Source: Citrobacter enshiensis | GTDB lineage: Bacteria; Pseudomonadota; Gammaproteobacteria; Enterobacterales; Enterobacteriaceae | Length of the DNA stretch: 64,000 bases | Direction: 5' to 3' | Assembly: GCF_029338175.1 (NCBI RefSeq) | Contig: NZ_CP119862.1 | Coordinates: forward strand, 2,790,001-2,854,000 | Shown: piece by piece, positions 22,131 to 29,824 of the stretch | Layout of the letters: every line of letters starts with the position of its first letter | Numbering within the stretch: position 1 is the first letter of the stretch | Made by a program: the position numbers and the translations under genes | Notes under the pieces: generated by a model | What the model was told of the DNA's origin: nothing | Seen by the model: the letters and a program-made list of their open reading frames with translations, nothing else | The model's database searches: none

Positions 22131-22850
22131 TTAGCGGCCTTGAATCGCTAAATCACCGGGCAGATTTTTCTGCATACGATGCCAGATTTCACCACTGTCA
22201 TGACCGTAACGACGCACCGTTTCATAAACCTGATCGTGAGAACCCTGGTCACACAGCGTTGACAGCTTGTGGTAAAACGCCAGCGCCAGGCTGCGCGCTT
22301 CAGGATTCGCGAAATAGTGACGACCAATGCGGGTGTACAGCCCTTTCATCCCATTAATAATCAGACCGTAAATGGGGTTACCGGAGGCAAACGCCAGACC
22401 ACGGAAAATGTTGTAGTCCAGATCGGCGAACGCATCGGCGTGATCGGCCACTTCATTTGCCGTCGCCAGCACTTCTTGTGCTTTCTCTGGATGTTGACGA
22501 AGCGCTGTGCGGATAAAGATTGTGGAAATGTTGGTACGCACCGACAGCAAATTATCGATCAACTGCGGGACACTCTCATGATCGAGTCGCGCAAGCGTCT
22601 CAAGAATATTGAGCCCGGACGTTTCCCAGAAATTATTCACCTTCGTCGGTTTGCCATGCTGAATGGTCAACCAACCGTCTCGCGCCAGACGCTGCAACAC
22701 TTCACGTAATGTGGTACGCGTTACCCCGATAAGCTCGGAAAGTTCACGTTCTGCAGGCAAGATAGTGCCAGGTGGGAAGCGGTTATTCCAGATACTTTCA
22801 ATAATGTACTCTTCCGCGAAACCCGCCGGGCTCTGCGCCTTAATGACCAT
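22131..22850 (-). CDS. fadR: Fatty acid metabolism regulator FadR
   Basis: GntR-family regulator that represses fad genes and activates fab genes until long-chain acyl-CoA binds it. It has 239 residues, starting [21 protein letters not shown]. The longer upstream frame is rejected on family length. The winged helix-turn-helix is at about 8-72 ([20 protein letters not shown]). The FCD-like helical acyl-CoA domain follows, with the region near [25 protein letters not shown]. The target fadD is also in this window (40620-42305) with a matching site upstream. It is divergent from nhaB. Confidence 0.96.
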   Translation of the reverse strand: MVIKAQSPAGFAEEYIIESIWNNRFPPGTILPAERELSELIGVTRTTLREVLQRLARDGWLTIQHGKPTKVNNFWETSGLNILETLARLDHESVPQLIDNLLSVRTNISTIFIRTALRQHPEKAQEVLATANEVADHADAFADLDYNIFRGLAFASGNPIYGLIINGMKGLYTRIGRHYFANPEARSLALAFYHKLSTLCDQGSHDQVYETVRRYGHDSGEIWHRMQKNLPGDLAIQGR

Positions 22851-23074
22851 AGTGAGATTTCCATTACACAGCAAAACATAGTTGCACTCATCATACCAGA
22901 CGGGTTTCATGGCTGATAGCGGACAAAATAAAGAAAAAAGGGATCAAGGCTTCATTTTCTGCATTTCCCGATTCCACACTCTTTGCACAAGGGCTTGCCT
23001 GCGCGCGCCCCTGCCCGTAAGCTTTGCGCCTTACATAAAAACGCCATTTCATATTTCACGGTAAGGGAAACTGC

Positions 23075-24619
23075 ATGGAGATCTCCTGGGGGCGCGCATT
23101 GTGGCGCAACTTCTTAGGCCAGTCACCAGACTGGTATAAACTCGCACTCATTATCTTCTTAATCGTCAACCCACTGATATTCATCATCAACCCGTTTGTT
23201 GCTGGGTGGTTGTTGGTCGCTGAGTTTATTTTTACGCTGGCAATGGCGCTGAAATGCTACCCGCTGCTGCCCGGTGGATTACTGGCGATCGAAGCCGTAG
23301 TCATCGGTATGACCAGCGCCTCACACGTCCGTGAGGAGATTGCCGCCAATCTTGAGGTCCTGTTGCTGCTGATGTTCATGGTGGCGGGTATCTATTTTAT
23401 GAAGCAGCTTCTGCTGTTCATTTTTACCCGGTTGTTACTCAACATCCGCTCTAAAACCATCCTGTCGCTTGCCTTTTGTCTGGCGGCGGCGTTCCTCTCT
23501 GCTTTCCTCGACGCCTTAACCGTGGTCGCCGTGGTGATCAGCGTTGCCGTCGGTTTTTACGGTATTTATCACCGCGTTGCCTCTGCGCGTGGGGAAGATA
23601 ACGACCTGCTTGACGACAGCCACATCGACCAGCACTACAAAACCGTACTGGAGCAGTTTCGCGGATTCTTGCGCAGTTTGATGATGCACGCTGGCGTGGG
23701 CACCGCATTAGGCGGCGTGATGACCATGGTGGGCGAACCGCAAAACCTGATCATCGCCAAAGCCGCAGGCTGGCATTTTGGCGACTTCTTCCTGCGCATG
23801 TCGCCCGTCACCGTACCGGTACTGTTTTGCGGTTTATTAACCTGCGCACTGGTAGAGAAAATGCGCTGGTTTGGCTACGGCGAAACCTTGCCAGAAAAAG
23901 TGCGCGGCATCCTGCAAGAGTTTGACGATCAAAGTCGCAAGCAGCGCACTCGTCAGGATAAGCTCAACCTGATTGTACAAACCATTATCGGTATCTGGCT
24001 GGTTATCGCGCTGGCATTGCATCTGGCGGAAGTGGGATTAATCGGTCTGTCGGTCATTATTCTGGCGACCTCGTTGACCGGCGTCACCGATGAACATGCC
24101 ATTGGTAAAGCGTTCACCGAGTCGCTGCCGTTCACCGCACTGCTGACCGTGTTCTTTGCGGTTGTCGCCGTGATTATCGATCAGCACCTGTTTGCTCCGA
24201 TCATTGAGTTTGTTTTACAGGCGCCTGAACATACGCAGTTGCGGTTGTTCTATCTTTTCAACGGTCTGCTCTCTTCCATTTCTGATAACGTCTTTGTGGG
24301 AACGATTTATATCAACGAAGCCAAAGCGGCAATGGAAAGTGGTATTGTTAGCTTAAATCAGTATGAGTTGCTGGCCGTCGCCATCAATACCGGCACCAAT
24401 CTGCCTTCCGTTGCGACACCGAATGGCCAGGCGGCATTTTTGTTCCTGCTGACCTCGGCACTGGCGCCGCTCATTCGTCTTTCCTATGGCCGGATGGTCT
24501 GGATGGCGCTGCCGTATACGATAGTACTGACCCTGGTCGGTTTATTCTGCATTGAATATACGTTAACGCCAGTAACAGAATGGATGACGCAATTAGGCTG
24601 GCTGGCTACACTTTCATAA
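23075..24619 (+). CDS. nhaB: Sodium/proton antiporter NhaB
   Basis: Inner-membrane Na+/H+ antiporter of about 12 segments, 514 residues (E. coli 513). It begins [22 protein letters not shown]. Conserved membrane motifs such as [26 protein letters not shown] (about 147-172), [30 protein letters not shown] and [17 protein letters not shown] are present, with membrane-embedded Asp147-type residues in FLDAL. AAGGGAA precedes the ATG. The family dominates sodium extrusion at neutral pH when NhaA is low. It sits between fadR (divergent) and dsbB and has its own terminator. Confidence 0.96.
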   Translation: MEISWGRALWRNFLGQSPDWYKLALIIFLIVNPLIFIINPFVAGWLLVAEFIFTLAMALKCYPLLPGGLLAIEAVVIGMTSASHVREEIAANLEVLLLLMFMVAGIYFMKQLLLFIFTRLLLNIRSKTILSLAFCLAAAFLSAFLDALTVVAVVISVAVGFYGIYHRVASARGEDNDLLDDSHIDQHYKTVLEQFRGFLRSLMMHAGVGTALGGVMTMVGEPQNLIIAKAAGWHFGDFFLRMSPVTVPVLFCGLLTCALVEKMRWFGYGETLPEKVRGILQEFDDQSRKQRTRQDKLNLIVQTIIGIWLVIALALHLAEVGLIGLSVIILATSLTGVTDEHAIGKAFTESLPFTALLTVFFAVVAVIIDQHLFAPIIEFVLQAPEHTQLRLFYLFNGLLSSISDNVFVGTIYINEAKAAMESGIVSLNQYELLAVAINTGTNLPSVATPNGQAAFLFLLTSALAPLIRLSYGRMVWMALPYTIVLTLVGLFCIEYTLTPVTEWMTQLGWLATLS

Positions 24620-24624
24620 CAATA

Positions 24625-24657
24625 AACCGAGCAAATCACTGCTCGGTTTCGCTTTTT
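24625..24657 (+). terminator. Terminator after nhaB
   Basis: AACCGAGC and GCTCGGTT pair (8 bp, 8-base loop) 6 bases after the nhaB stop. The sequence then runs TCGCTTTTT. Confidence 0.8.
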
Positions 24658-24760
24658 GCATGATAATTATCCAATTACACTTTATTTCATTTCCCGCTAG
24701 TGGCGTGAAAATTGAATTGGTTTACACTGCCGACTCTACGCATGTTGCAGGGAAATTATT

Positions 24761-25291
24761 ATGTTACGATTTTTGAACCAGTGCTCACGGGGTCGGGGCG
24801 CATGGTTACTAATGGCATTAACCGCACTGGCGCTTGAAATGGTGGCGCTGTGGTTCCAGCATGTCATGCTGCTTAAACCTTGCGTCCTGTGCATTTATGA
24901 ACGTTGCGCGCTGTTCGGCATTATGGGCGCAGGTCTGGTTGGCGCTATTGCGCCAAAATCACCGTTACGCTATGTGGCACTGGTGATCTGGATTTACAGC
25001 GCATGGCGCGGCCTGCAGCTGGCGTATGAACATACCATGATCCAACTTCACCCTTCGCCATTCATGACCTGTGATTTTATGGCACGTTTCCCGAGCTGGC
25101 TGCCTCTGGACAAATGGCTGCCGCAGGTGTTCGTCGCCTCGGGTGATTGCGCACAGCGTCAGTGGGAGTTTTTAACGCTGGAAATGCCGCAGTGGCTGTT
25201 GGGGATTTTTGCCGCGTATCTCGTCGTGGCCGTTCTGGTGGTCATTGCCCAGCCGTTTAAGCCTAAAAAGCGCGATCTGTTCGGTCGATAA
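24761..25291 (+). CDS. dsbB: Disulfide bond formation protein DsbB
   Basis: A four-helix inner-membrane protein, 176 residues, that reoxidises periplasmic DsbA and passes electrons to quinone. The two redox pairs are at the E. coli positions: Cys41/Cys44 (CVLC) at the end of the first periplasmic loop, and Cys104/Cys130 in the second loop (MTCDF and SGDCAQ). Arg48 in YERC fits quinone binding. The ATG at 24761 follows AGGGAAA. In K-12 its neighbour beyond is umuDC; here two small genes of unknown role follow. Confidence 0.96.
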   Translation: MLRFLNQCSRGRGAWLLMALTALALEMVALWFQHVMLLKPCVLCIYERCALFGIMGAGLVGAIAPKSPLRYVALVIWIYSAWRGLQLAYEHTMIQLHPSPFMTCDFMARFPSWLPLDKWLPQVFVASGDCAQRQWEFLTLEMPQWLLGIFAAYLVVAVLVVIAQPFKPKKRDLFGR

Positions 25292-25388
25292 CCTAAGACG
25301 CTCTTTCGGGAGCGCTGACTGCGATAACAACGTACATCATCTCAGAATCAGCGTTTAACGCTTAGACGAACTGGGCAGGATAAGACTC

Positions 25389-25411
25389 AACCCGACTGCG
25401 GTCGGGTTTTC
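25389..25411 (+). terminator. Terminator downstream of dsbB
   Basis: AACCCGAC and GTCGGGTT form an 8-bp stem with loop TGCG, continuing into TTTTC. It lies about 95 bases after the dsbB stop. A second small hairpin (CGCTC...GAGCG, about 25301-25316) lies between them. Confidence 0.8.
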
Positions 25412-25437
25412 TTACACATCACTGAGTCTTGATATAC

Positions 25438-25689
25438 TTAGTACTTGATATCGCGAGCCTGATCGCGCCCTTCCTGTTTGTTCTGGCGATGATCCTGGCG
25501 GCAATCGGCATTACCGACAACGCCATTACGGCATTCCTGCTTAACTTCACGAGATTCCTGACGAGTATCCTGACGAACCTCTCTGGCATCACGGCGCTCT
25601 CCGGCCTGCTGGGTTTCAGCCTGCGCGGGAACGGGAACAATGGTCATCAGGGACGTGGCCGCCAGCAGCATCAACGCAAACTTCTTCAT
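25438..25689 (-). CDS. Small secreted Arg/Asp/Gln-rich protein, unknown function
   Basis: An 83-residue protein whose first 24 residues form a clear signal peptide (MKKFALMLLAATSLMTIVPVPAQA). The mature part is made almost only of charged and polar residues: Arg, Asp, Glu, Gln and Asn in a repeating pattern such as REVRQDTRQESREVKQ, with two Cys (ECRNG, DCRQD) that could form a disulfide. It is probably periplasmic, extended or coiled-coil. GAGGG lies about 7 bases before the ATG at 25687-25689. The overlapping plus-strand frame is a shadow with no start signal. I recall similar uncharacterised proteins near dsbB in Salmonella but cannot name a family. Confidence 0.7.
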   Translation of the reverse strand: MKKFALMLLAATSLMTIVPVPAQAETQQAGERRDAREVRQDTRQESREVKQECRNGVVGNADCRQDHRQNKQEGRDQARDIKY

Positions 25690-25843
25690 TATCAACCCTC
25701 AAAATATTCATCACGCCTCTACGACGTTCTAAAATTATAGGTTTAAGACATATTTTTTTGCTTGATGGAAAGTGCTGGCTTTTGCCGTTTTTATCTTACC
25801 TCTTCAATCCTCTATGAAAATAAATTGCCACAAAATATAACCA

Positions 25844-26263
25844 TTAAAACCGGCCATTTTGGGGCCGCAGATGGCCCTGTGCGATAAGGTAAACACTGGT
25901 GAATAACAGCAATCCGGCAACGGCTATCATCCAGTAAATTTCATTTGGGGCAGGACTGAAGATGAGATTGCCATTTGCATCATCCGGATAGTTGAGCAGC
26001 GACCAGATACCGGCAATCCCCTGAATGGCGCTGGCACACAATAACGCCACTCTTGCCCCCGCGAAGCGGGCCAGTATGGTCGCAGCCAAACCGGCGGTGG
26101 TCAGCAGCCAGCCGCCTAAACACATCAGAACCAAAAACATGCCGCCAAATAATGTCCCCCCCACCTCTCGCGGCGTTATCAGCAGGATACCGAAAAATGA
26201 TTGCACACCGAGCAGGAGGAGTGCCGCTATTCCGCAGAATACGTAATAGATCAGGAGCTTCAT
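25844..26263 (-). CDS. Putative inner-membrane protein, unknown function
   Basis: A 139-residue protein with four predicted membrane segments: about 5-27 (YYVFCGIAALLLLGVQSFFG), 38-62 (GGMFLVLMCLGGWLLTTAGLA), 66-90 and 109-129 (YWMIAVAGLLLFTSVYLIAQ). A polar loop (NYPDDANGNLIFSPAPNE) precedes the last segment and a basic C-terminus follows. I recognise no catalytic motif and no family. It is transcribed in the same direction as the small secreted gene downstream but 150 bases away, so co-transcription is uncertain. Its position just before the duplicated ycgN tail is notable. Confidence 0.65.
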   Translation of the reverse strand: MKLLIYYVFCGIAALLLLGVQSFFGILLITPREVGGTLFGGMFLVLMCLGGWLLTTAGLAATILARFAGARVALLCASAIQGIAGIWSLLNYPDDANGNLIFSPAPNEIYWMIAVAGLLLFTSVYLIAQGHLRPQNGRF

Positions 26264-26326
26264 TGCGCCTCATTAAACAATTAATAACGGCCTTATTGTA
26301 CGGGCTAACGGGTAAACGATAATACC

Positions 26327-26366
26327 TTTTATTTCAGGCACTCACTGTGCCCATTCGGGTTTGTTG
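26327..26366. repeat. Direct repeat copy 1: displaced ycgN tail
   Basis: About 40 bases match 27146-27185 closely (TTTTATTTCA, then CTCACTG followed by GCCCATTCGGGTTTGTTG with one difference). On the minus strand this copy still spells the last ycgN codons, Asn-Lys-Pro-Glu-Trp-Ala-Gln-stop, with Ala as GCA instead of GCG. There is no ycgN body upstream of it, so it is a stranded gene end. Confidence 0.8.
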
Positions 26367-26369
26367 GGG

Positions 26370-26526
26370 ACAGTCATCTTTATAAACCCATAGAACGTTG
26401 AGTGACCGGTCGGGAGGAAGTTGCCGATCGTGCTGTGCTGCCTTGACCCATGTGCATTGCTGGGCAATTATCGGCAAATCTCCACGCGTACCGCTGTTTG
26501 AGAACAACAGGGGTACGCGTTTTTAT
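26370..26526 (+). ncRNA. Candidate small RNA ending at an orphan terminator
   Basis: A very strong intrinsic terminator (26484-26526) closes a plus-strand stretch that contains no credible ORF. The nearest genes on the left are on the minus strand, so the terminator has no obvious protein-coding client. About 110 bases between the ycgN-tail repeat and the hairpin could be a small RNA. The promoter and 5' end are not defined; a leader peptide too small to recognise is an alternative. Confidence 0.4.
26484..26526 (+). terminator. Strong orphan intrinsic terminator
   Basis: ACGCGTACC and GGTACGCGT form a perfect 9-bp stem. The loop holds an inner CTGTT/AACAG stem, and the outer stem is followed by TTTTTATTTAT. 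The T-run exists only on the plus strand, so it ends a plus-strand transcript. Confidence 0.88.
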
Positions 26527-26552
26527 TTATCAATGACGGCTGTCTGAACAGG

Positions 26553-26571
26553 CTCATGCACTATGCATGAG
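26553..26571. promoter_or_regulatory. Perfect 8-3-8 palindrome before the secreted-protein gene
   Basis: CTCATGCA-CTA-TGCATGAG is a perfect inverted repeat 20 bases upstream of the start at 26592. It could be an operator or a hairpin in the leader close to the ribosome site. No known regulator is matched. Confidence 0.5.
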
Positions 26572-26591
26572 TCCATTATTTGAGGTTATTA

Positions 26592-26951
26592 ATGAAAAAT
26601 ACTGCATTGCTGCTCTCCCTACTGATGACAGCGCCCGCCCTGGCAGACGTCAGCATCAATTCCAATGGTGTTCGGGTCAGTATGGATCGAGAAGACGAGA
26701 TCAATGAGTGGAAAAATAAGCACAAGAATGAGTGCTCATCAGTCACCATCGGTGGCGTCAAAGTCACCAGCGACGGTTGTAGCGGCGGCAAGAACAAAGA
26801 GAACCACAGCGTCCACGGCGACAACAACCCTGGCAAGGGGCACGACAAAAACAAGAACAAATATGATGACGATGATGACTATAACGTCAAGGTCGAGCAC
26901 TATGACGCTGACTCCACAAAAGGCAAAGGCAAGAGTAAGCAAAACAAATAA
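26592..26951 (+). CDS. Secreted Lys/Asp/Asn-rich protein of unknown function
   Basis: 119 residues from the ATG at 26592, with GAGG about 8 bases before it. An 18-residue signal peptide ends in ALA. A short folded-looking part (about 19-62) has two Cys (NECSSV, DGCSGG) likely to form a disulfide. The C-terminal half is low complexity: Gly/Asn/His/Lys, then DDDDD, then Lys-rich GKGKSKQNK. The alternating acidic and basic blocks suggest metal, DNA or polyanion binding outside the cytoplasm, but this is speculation. I know no homolog. It lies within the segment bounded by the duplicated ycgN tail, so it may be acquired. Confidence 0.72.
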   Translation: MKNTALLLSLLMTAPALADVSINSNGVRVSMDREDEINEWKNKHKNECSSVTIGGVKVTSDGCSGGKNKENHSVHGDNNPGKGHDKNKNKYDDDDDYNVKVEHYDADSTKGKGKSKQNK

Positions 26952-27007
26952 AATGTATTCGCTCAGACCGGATCTGACTGCTACTGGTTATTAACCCATG
27001 ACCCGTA

Positions 27008-27034
27008 GCTCCTCGCCCAATGCGGGCGGGGAGC
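27008..27034 (+). terminator. Hairpin downstream of the secreted-protein gene
   Basis: GCTCCTCGCCC and GGGCGGGGAGC pair over 11 positions (one G-U) with loop AATGC, 57 bases after the stop codon at 26951. The tail is AATCACGG rather than a T-run, so termination would need help. Confidence 0.5.
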
Positions 27035-27145
27035 AATCACGGTGAGAAAATCAAATAAATCGAGACACACTGATGTGTGCTGGACATTAAGTGCCGGAGC
27101 CAACCCAAATTTTATTGCCGCACAAAACGAGTAAGCAATAACCTC

Positions 27146-27185
27146 TTTTATTTCAATGCCTCACTGCGCCCATTCGGGTTTGTTG
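27146..27185. repeat. Direct repeat copy 2: true ycgN 3' end
   Basis: The partner of 26327-26366. It overlaps the last eight codons and stop of ycgN and about 15 bases beyond. The two copies bracket about 780 bases holding the sRNA-like terminator and the secreted-protein gene. Confidence 0.8.
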
Positions 27186-27622
27186 AGAATATGATCCTGC
27201 CAGTCCACGACCTCGGACTCTTTCACCGCAATATGGCGCACTGAAATACGCTCACCGTGCATGGCGGCTTTTGAACCGCTCACCAGCGGGTGCCAGTCCG
27301 GTAATCCCTTCCCTTCGGCCAATAAACGATAGGCGCAGGTCATCGGCAACCATTCAAAGGTCGGGAGATTGTCGCGGGTGAGCTTGATGCAATCGGGTTC
27401 GTACTCGAAACGACGTTCGTAGTTACGACACTGACAGGTTTTGATGTTTAGCTGACGGCAGGCGACGTTGGTGAAATAAATTTCATCGGTGTCTTCATCC
27501 ATTAATTTATGCAGGCAGCATTGACCGCAGCCATCGCATAACGACTCCCACTCAGCATCGGTCATGTCGTCCAGGGATTTACGTTGCCAGAAGGGTAAGT
27601 CGTTCATTCGGGTATCCGCCAT
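27161..27622 (-). CDS. ycgN: UPF0260 cysteine-cluster protein YcgN
   Basis: Cytoplasmic protein of 153 residues (E. coli 153) in the YkgJ/UPF0260 family. Its conserved cysteines probably bind zinc or an Fe-S cluster: CDGCGQCC (about 29-36) followed by [11 protein letters not shown] (about 55-65), EPDC and MTC. Function is unknown. The ATG at 27620-27622 corresponds to the E. coli start; a second ATG five codons in is an alternative. It heads toward the secreted-protein cassette, with its last codons copied at 26327-26366. It runs in the same direction as ycgM and ycgL. Confidence 0.92.
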   Translation of the reverse strand: MADTRMNDLPFWQRKSLDDMTDAEWESLCDGCGQCCLHKLMDEDTDEIYFTNVACRQLNIKTCQCRNYERRFEYEPDCIKLTRDNLPTFEWLPMTCAYRLLAEGKGLPDWHPLVSGSKAAMHGERISVRHIAVKESEVVDWQDHILNKPEWAQ

Positions 27623-27700
27623 TGCAATAAAAGCTGCACCTTATAACCACTCTGGCAGGCTGATGCAAGTTTTGCCGCCCAAAAAGGCGGCAAGCAGAGA

Positions 27701-28360
27701 TTACAACACCCGGGTGGTCAGCGTTTTACCATTAAAACTGACGGTCAGTTCATCACCACTGTGTAACGGACCCACCCCTTCCGGGGTGCCGGTCAGTACT
27801 ACATCACCGGCTTTCAGCGTGAAAAATTTACTCATATAGGCAATCAGCGGAATAATCGGGTGGATCATATCCGCTGTCGTTCCCTGCTGACGCATTTCGC
27901 CGTTAATGCTAAGACCGAGCGTGGTGTTCTGCGGGTCATCCTTAAACTCGGCCACCGGAATAAATCCGGACAGCGGGCATGAGTTATCAAATCCCTTCGC
28001 TTTCTCCCAGGGTTGCCCGGCCTTTTTCATTTGCCCCTGAATATCACGCAAAGTGAGATCAAGCGCCACACCGTAACCGGCAATGGCTTTACGCACATGA
28101 TCTTCCGAAGCCTGGCGTAGCGTCGCGCCAATCAATACCGCCAGTTCGACTTCGTGATGTACGGACCCCATATTCGCCGGGATCACCAGCGGCTGGCGCA
28201 AATCACACAATGCGGTTTCTGGTTTAATGAAAAGTACCGGTTCTTCCGGCGTCGCGCTACCCATCTCCTTAATATGCTTTGCATAATTACTGCCTACGCA
28301 AACCACTTTACTCACTGGGTAATCAAGCAGAGCACCTTGCCAATTATGGTGTTGATACAT
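27701..28360 (-). CDS. ycgM: Fumarylacetoacetate hydrolase family protein YcgM
   Basis: 219 residues, as in E. coli YcgM. FAH-family fold with the metal-binding carboxylates in SVHHEVELAVLIG (about 69-81), the DLTLRDIQ motif (about 110-117, like the catalytic region of acylpyruvases) and the C-terminal LKAGDVVLTGTPEGVGPL. Human FAHD1 and relatives hydrolyse acylpyruvates or decarboxylate oxaloacetate. The substrate here is not shown, though such activity is likely. It begins MYQHHNWQGALLDYPVSKVVCVGSNY and lies between ycgN and ycgL on the same strand. Confidence 0.92.
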   Translation of the reverse strand: MYQHHNWQGALLDYPVSKVVCVGSNYAKHIKEMGSATPEEPVLFIKPETALCDLRQPLVIPANMGSVHHEVELAVLIGATLRQASEDHVRKAIAGYGVALDLTLRDIQGQMKKAGQPWEKAKGFDNSCPLSGFIPVAEFKDDPQNTTLGLSINGEMRQQGTTADMIHPIIPLIAYMSKFFTLKAGDVVLTGTPEGVGPLHSGDELTVSFNGKTLTTRVL

Positions 28361-28429
28361 TATTTTCCCCTAACGTAATCGTGGACTTCAGGAACTGCAT
28401 CGACGAGGCATGACGCGGCCGGATACAGT

Positions 28430-28723
28430 TTAACGTTTAGCGTCTGATTTATTTTCTCTGACTACTGAAAGATGCTGTTTCAGTAAATCTTCCGGCGGCG
28501 GCGGCAGTTGTAAATAATACCCCTGTTCAGCAAGCGCCTGTTTTACTTTATCAAGATCGGCGTTAACGAGTTTTTTACGCCCGTCGAGCGGCAGGATCAT
28601 CGCCAGCTGGGGCTGGCCAAATCCCTTCAGCAGTTCTTCAGGAACCCGTGAGAAATCGTCTTTTTTTTCGACATATAAATAGGTCTGGTCACGCTTAGGA
28701 CTTCTGTAGATCACACAAAACAT
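28430..28723 (-). CDS. ycgL: YcgL domain protein
   Basis: A small cytoplasmic protein of the YcgL family (alpha/beta fold, unknown role). The ATG at 28721-28723 gives 97 residues starting [21 protein letters not shown] and has AAAGAG about 8 bases before it. A longer frame from an ATG at 28756 (108 residues, the E. coli database length) has no ribosome site. Conserved features are [27 protein letters not shown] and the C-terminal [14 protein letters not shown]. Divergent from minC in other enterics, it is here separated from it by phage debris. Confidence 0.88.
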   Translation of the reverse strand: MFCVIYRSPKRDQTYLYVEKKDDFSRVPEELLKGFGQPQLAMILPLDGRKKLVNADLDKVKQALAEQGYYLQLPPPPEDLLKQHLSVVRENKSDAKR

Positions 28724-28972
28724 ACATTTACTCTTTTTAATGCGTAATTTCGACATACGCTAACATCAATCAAACCCGCACCACAAGCCAGCTGCCTCAG
28801 TTTTGCAGTGCAGATTTTTGCATCCCGTCACTGTTTTTTGTCAATCCTATGGCACAAACCTGTCACACGCCTTTGAAGAGGAGCGTCATCGTCCGGAGGT
28901 GGCACCAAACTGGGTGGTCGCTGTTGCATTGCATCTCCCCTCCCCACGGGCTCATATCAGTAACGTAACCGA

Positions 28973-29277
28973 CTAAACCGGCACTGTAGCCAGGTCGGTT
29001 TGACGAGACCCCCTGCCACTATTATCAATCTTGCGCTGCAGAGCAGCTTTCGCATCAGCTAACGCCTTCGTGTTTTTGGCATCAAACGCTGCAACGTCGC
29101 GCTGCCGGATGTCCATGTCGGCGATAGTGGCGCGCTCGCCTGGCTGAGTTTTTCCGTTGCCTAATCGCGCTGGTCTTTGTAGGTGATGGCGTTCTCGCGG
29201 TAGTGAACCACCGCCCAACCAGCACCAGCGAGAGCGCATATCTCCGTCGCGGAAATAATAGCCGTGAATCTGCTCAT
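28973..29277 (-). pseudogene. Decayed phage Rz (i-spanin) gene
   Basis: From ATG 29277 the frame reads [10 protein letters not shown]... [17 protein letters not shown], the N-terminus of lambdoid Rz lysis proteins. It meets TAG at 29161-29163, where a Lys codon is expected, then continues ATEKLSQAS. A frameshift moves it to ATIADMDIRQRDVAAFDAK and ADAKAALQRKIDNSGRG, the Rz coiled-coil region. It then drifts into unrelated sequence and stops at 28973. The C-terminal third is absent. One nonsense and at least one frameshift make it non-functional. Confidence 0.8.
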
Positions 29278-29402
29278 AACTTCGGCTCGTAAACTTCACG
29301 TTGAATCTGGCGAGGAGGTTATCGGCTTTGTGTTTGAACGGGTCATAACCGACTTCCGGTATCAGATATTGACCGTGATGACTTCAGTCAGGCAACGAAA
29401 AA

Positions 29403-29646
29403 GCAAGGATCTCCGACGTCCGTTTTCATGTCCTGTGACACACCTGGGCAAGTTGGCATGTTCAGAACGCAACCCCGTTAATGATGTTAAAAGAAATGGA
29501 CGGGTGGGAAACACTGGAAATGGTGAAAAAATACACTTCCCAGTGGTGGGGAACATTTAAACAAATTCGTAGGTTCTGTCACGTTTTTGGCACATGAAAA
29601 TGAGCTTGATATGAGAAGGGAATTGAAAAATGCAGCATCACATTGA
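29403..29646 (+). pseudogene. Decayed C-terminal fragment of a phage tyrosine integrase
   Basis: The frame from 29403 reads ISDVRFHVL, stop (TGA 29436-29438), HTWASWHVQNATPL, MMLKEMDGWETLEMVKKYT. This is the RHTWASWH box and C-terminal core of lambdoid integrases. The TGA sits exactly where the catalytic Arg of RHTW belongs (CGA to TGA). After KKYT a frameshift near 29537 moves to GGEHLNKFVGSVTFLAHENEL and a stop at 29644-29646. The catalytic Tyr is replaced by unrelated context or lost. The N-terminal two thirds of the gene are absent. Confidence 0.82.
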
Positions 29647-29824
29647 CAGATAAAGGTTTTTTTGAAAAACGGTGAGTTAACTCTATTTAAGATAAGTAGA
29701 CTTTTATTCTGAATTAACGGGATGGTGACTTGCCTCAATATAATACTGACTATAACATGCCTTCTGGACTTCGGAATATCACTCCGCACTGGAGATGATA
29801 AATAGCAAATTGAGTAAGGCCAGG

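Noticed and set aside
25429-25740. A 103-residue plus-strand frame over the small secreted gene
   Set aside because: The minus strand has an ATG with a ribosome site and a textbook signal peptide. The plus-strand frame starts within a terminator region without a ribosome site.
29264-29560. A 98-residue plus-strand open frame in the ycgL-minC gap
   Set aside because: It is a different frame of the decayed integrase fragment; the other frame carries the recognisable integrase motifs.
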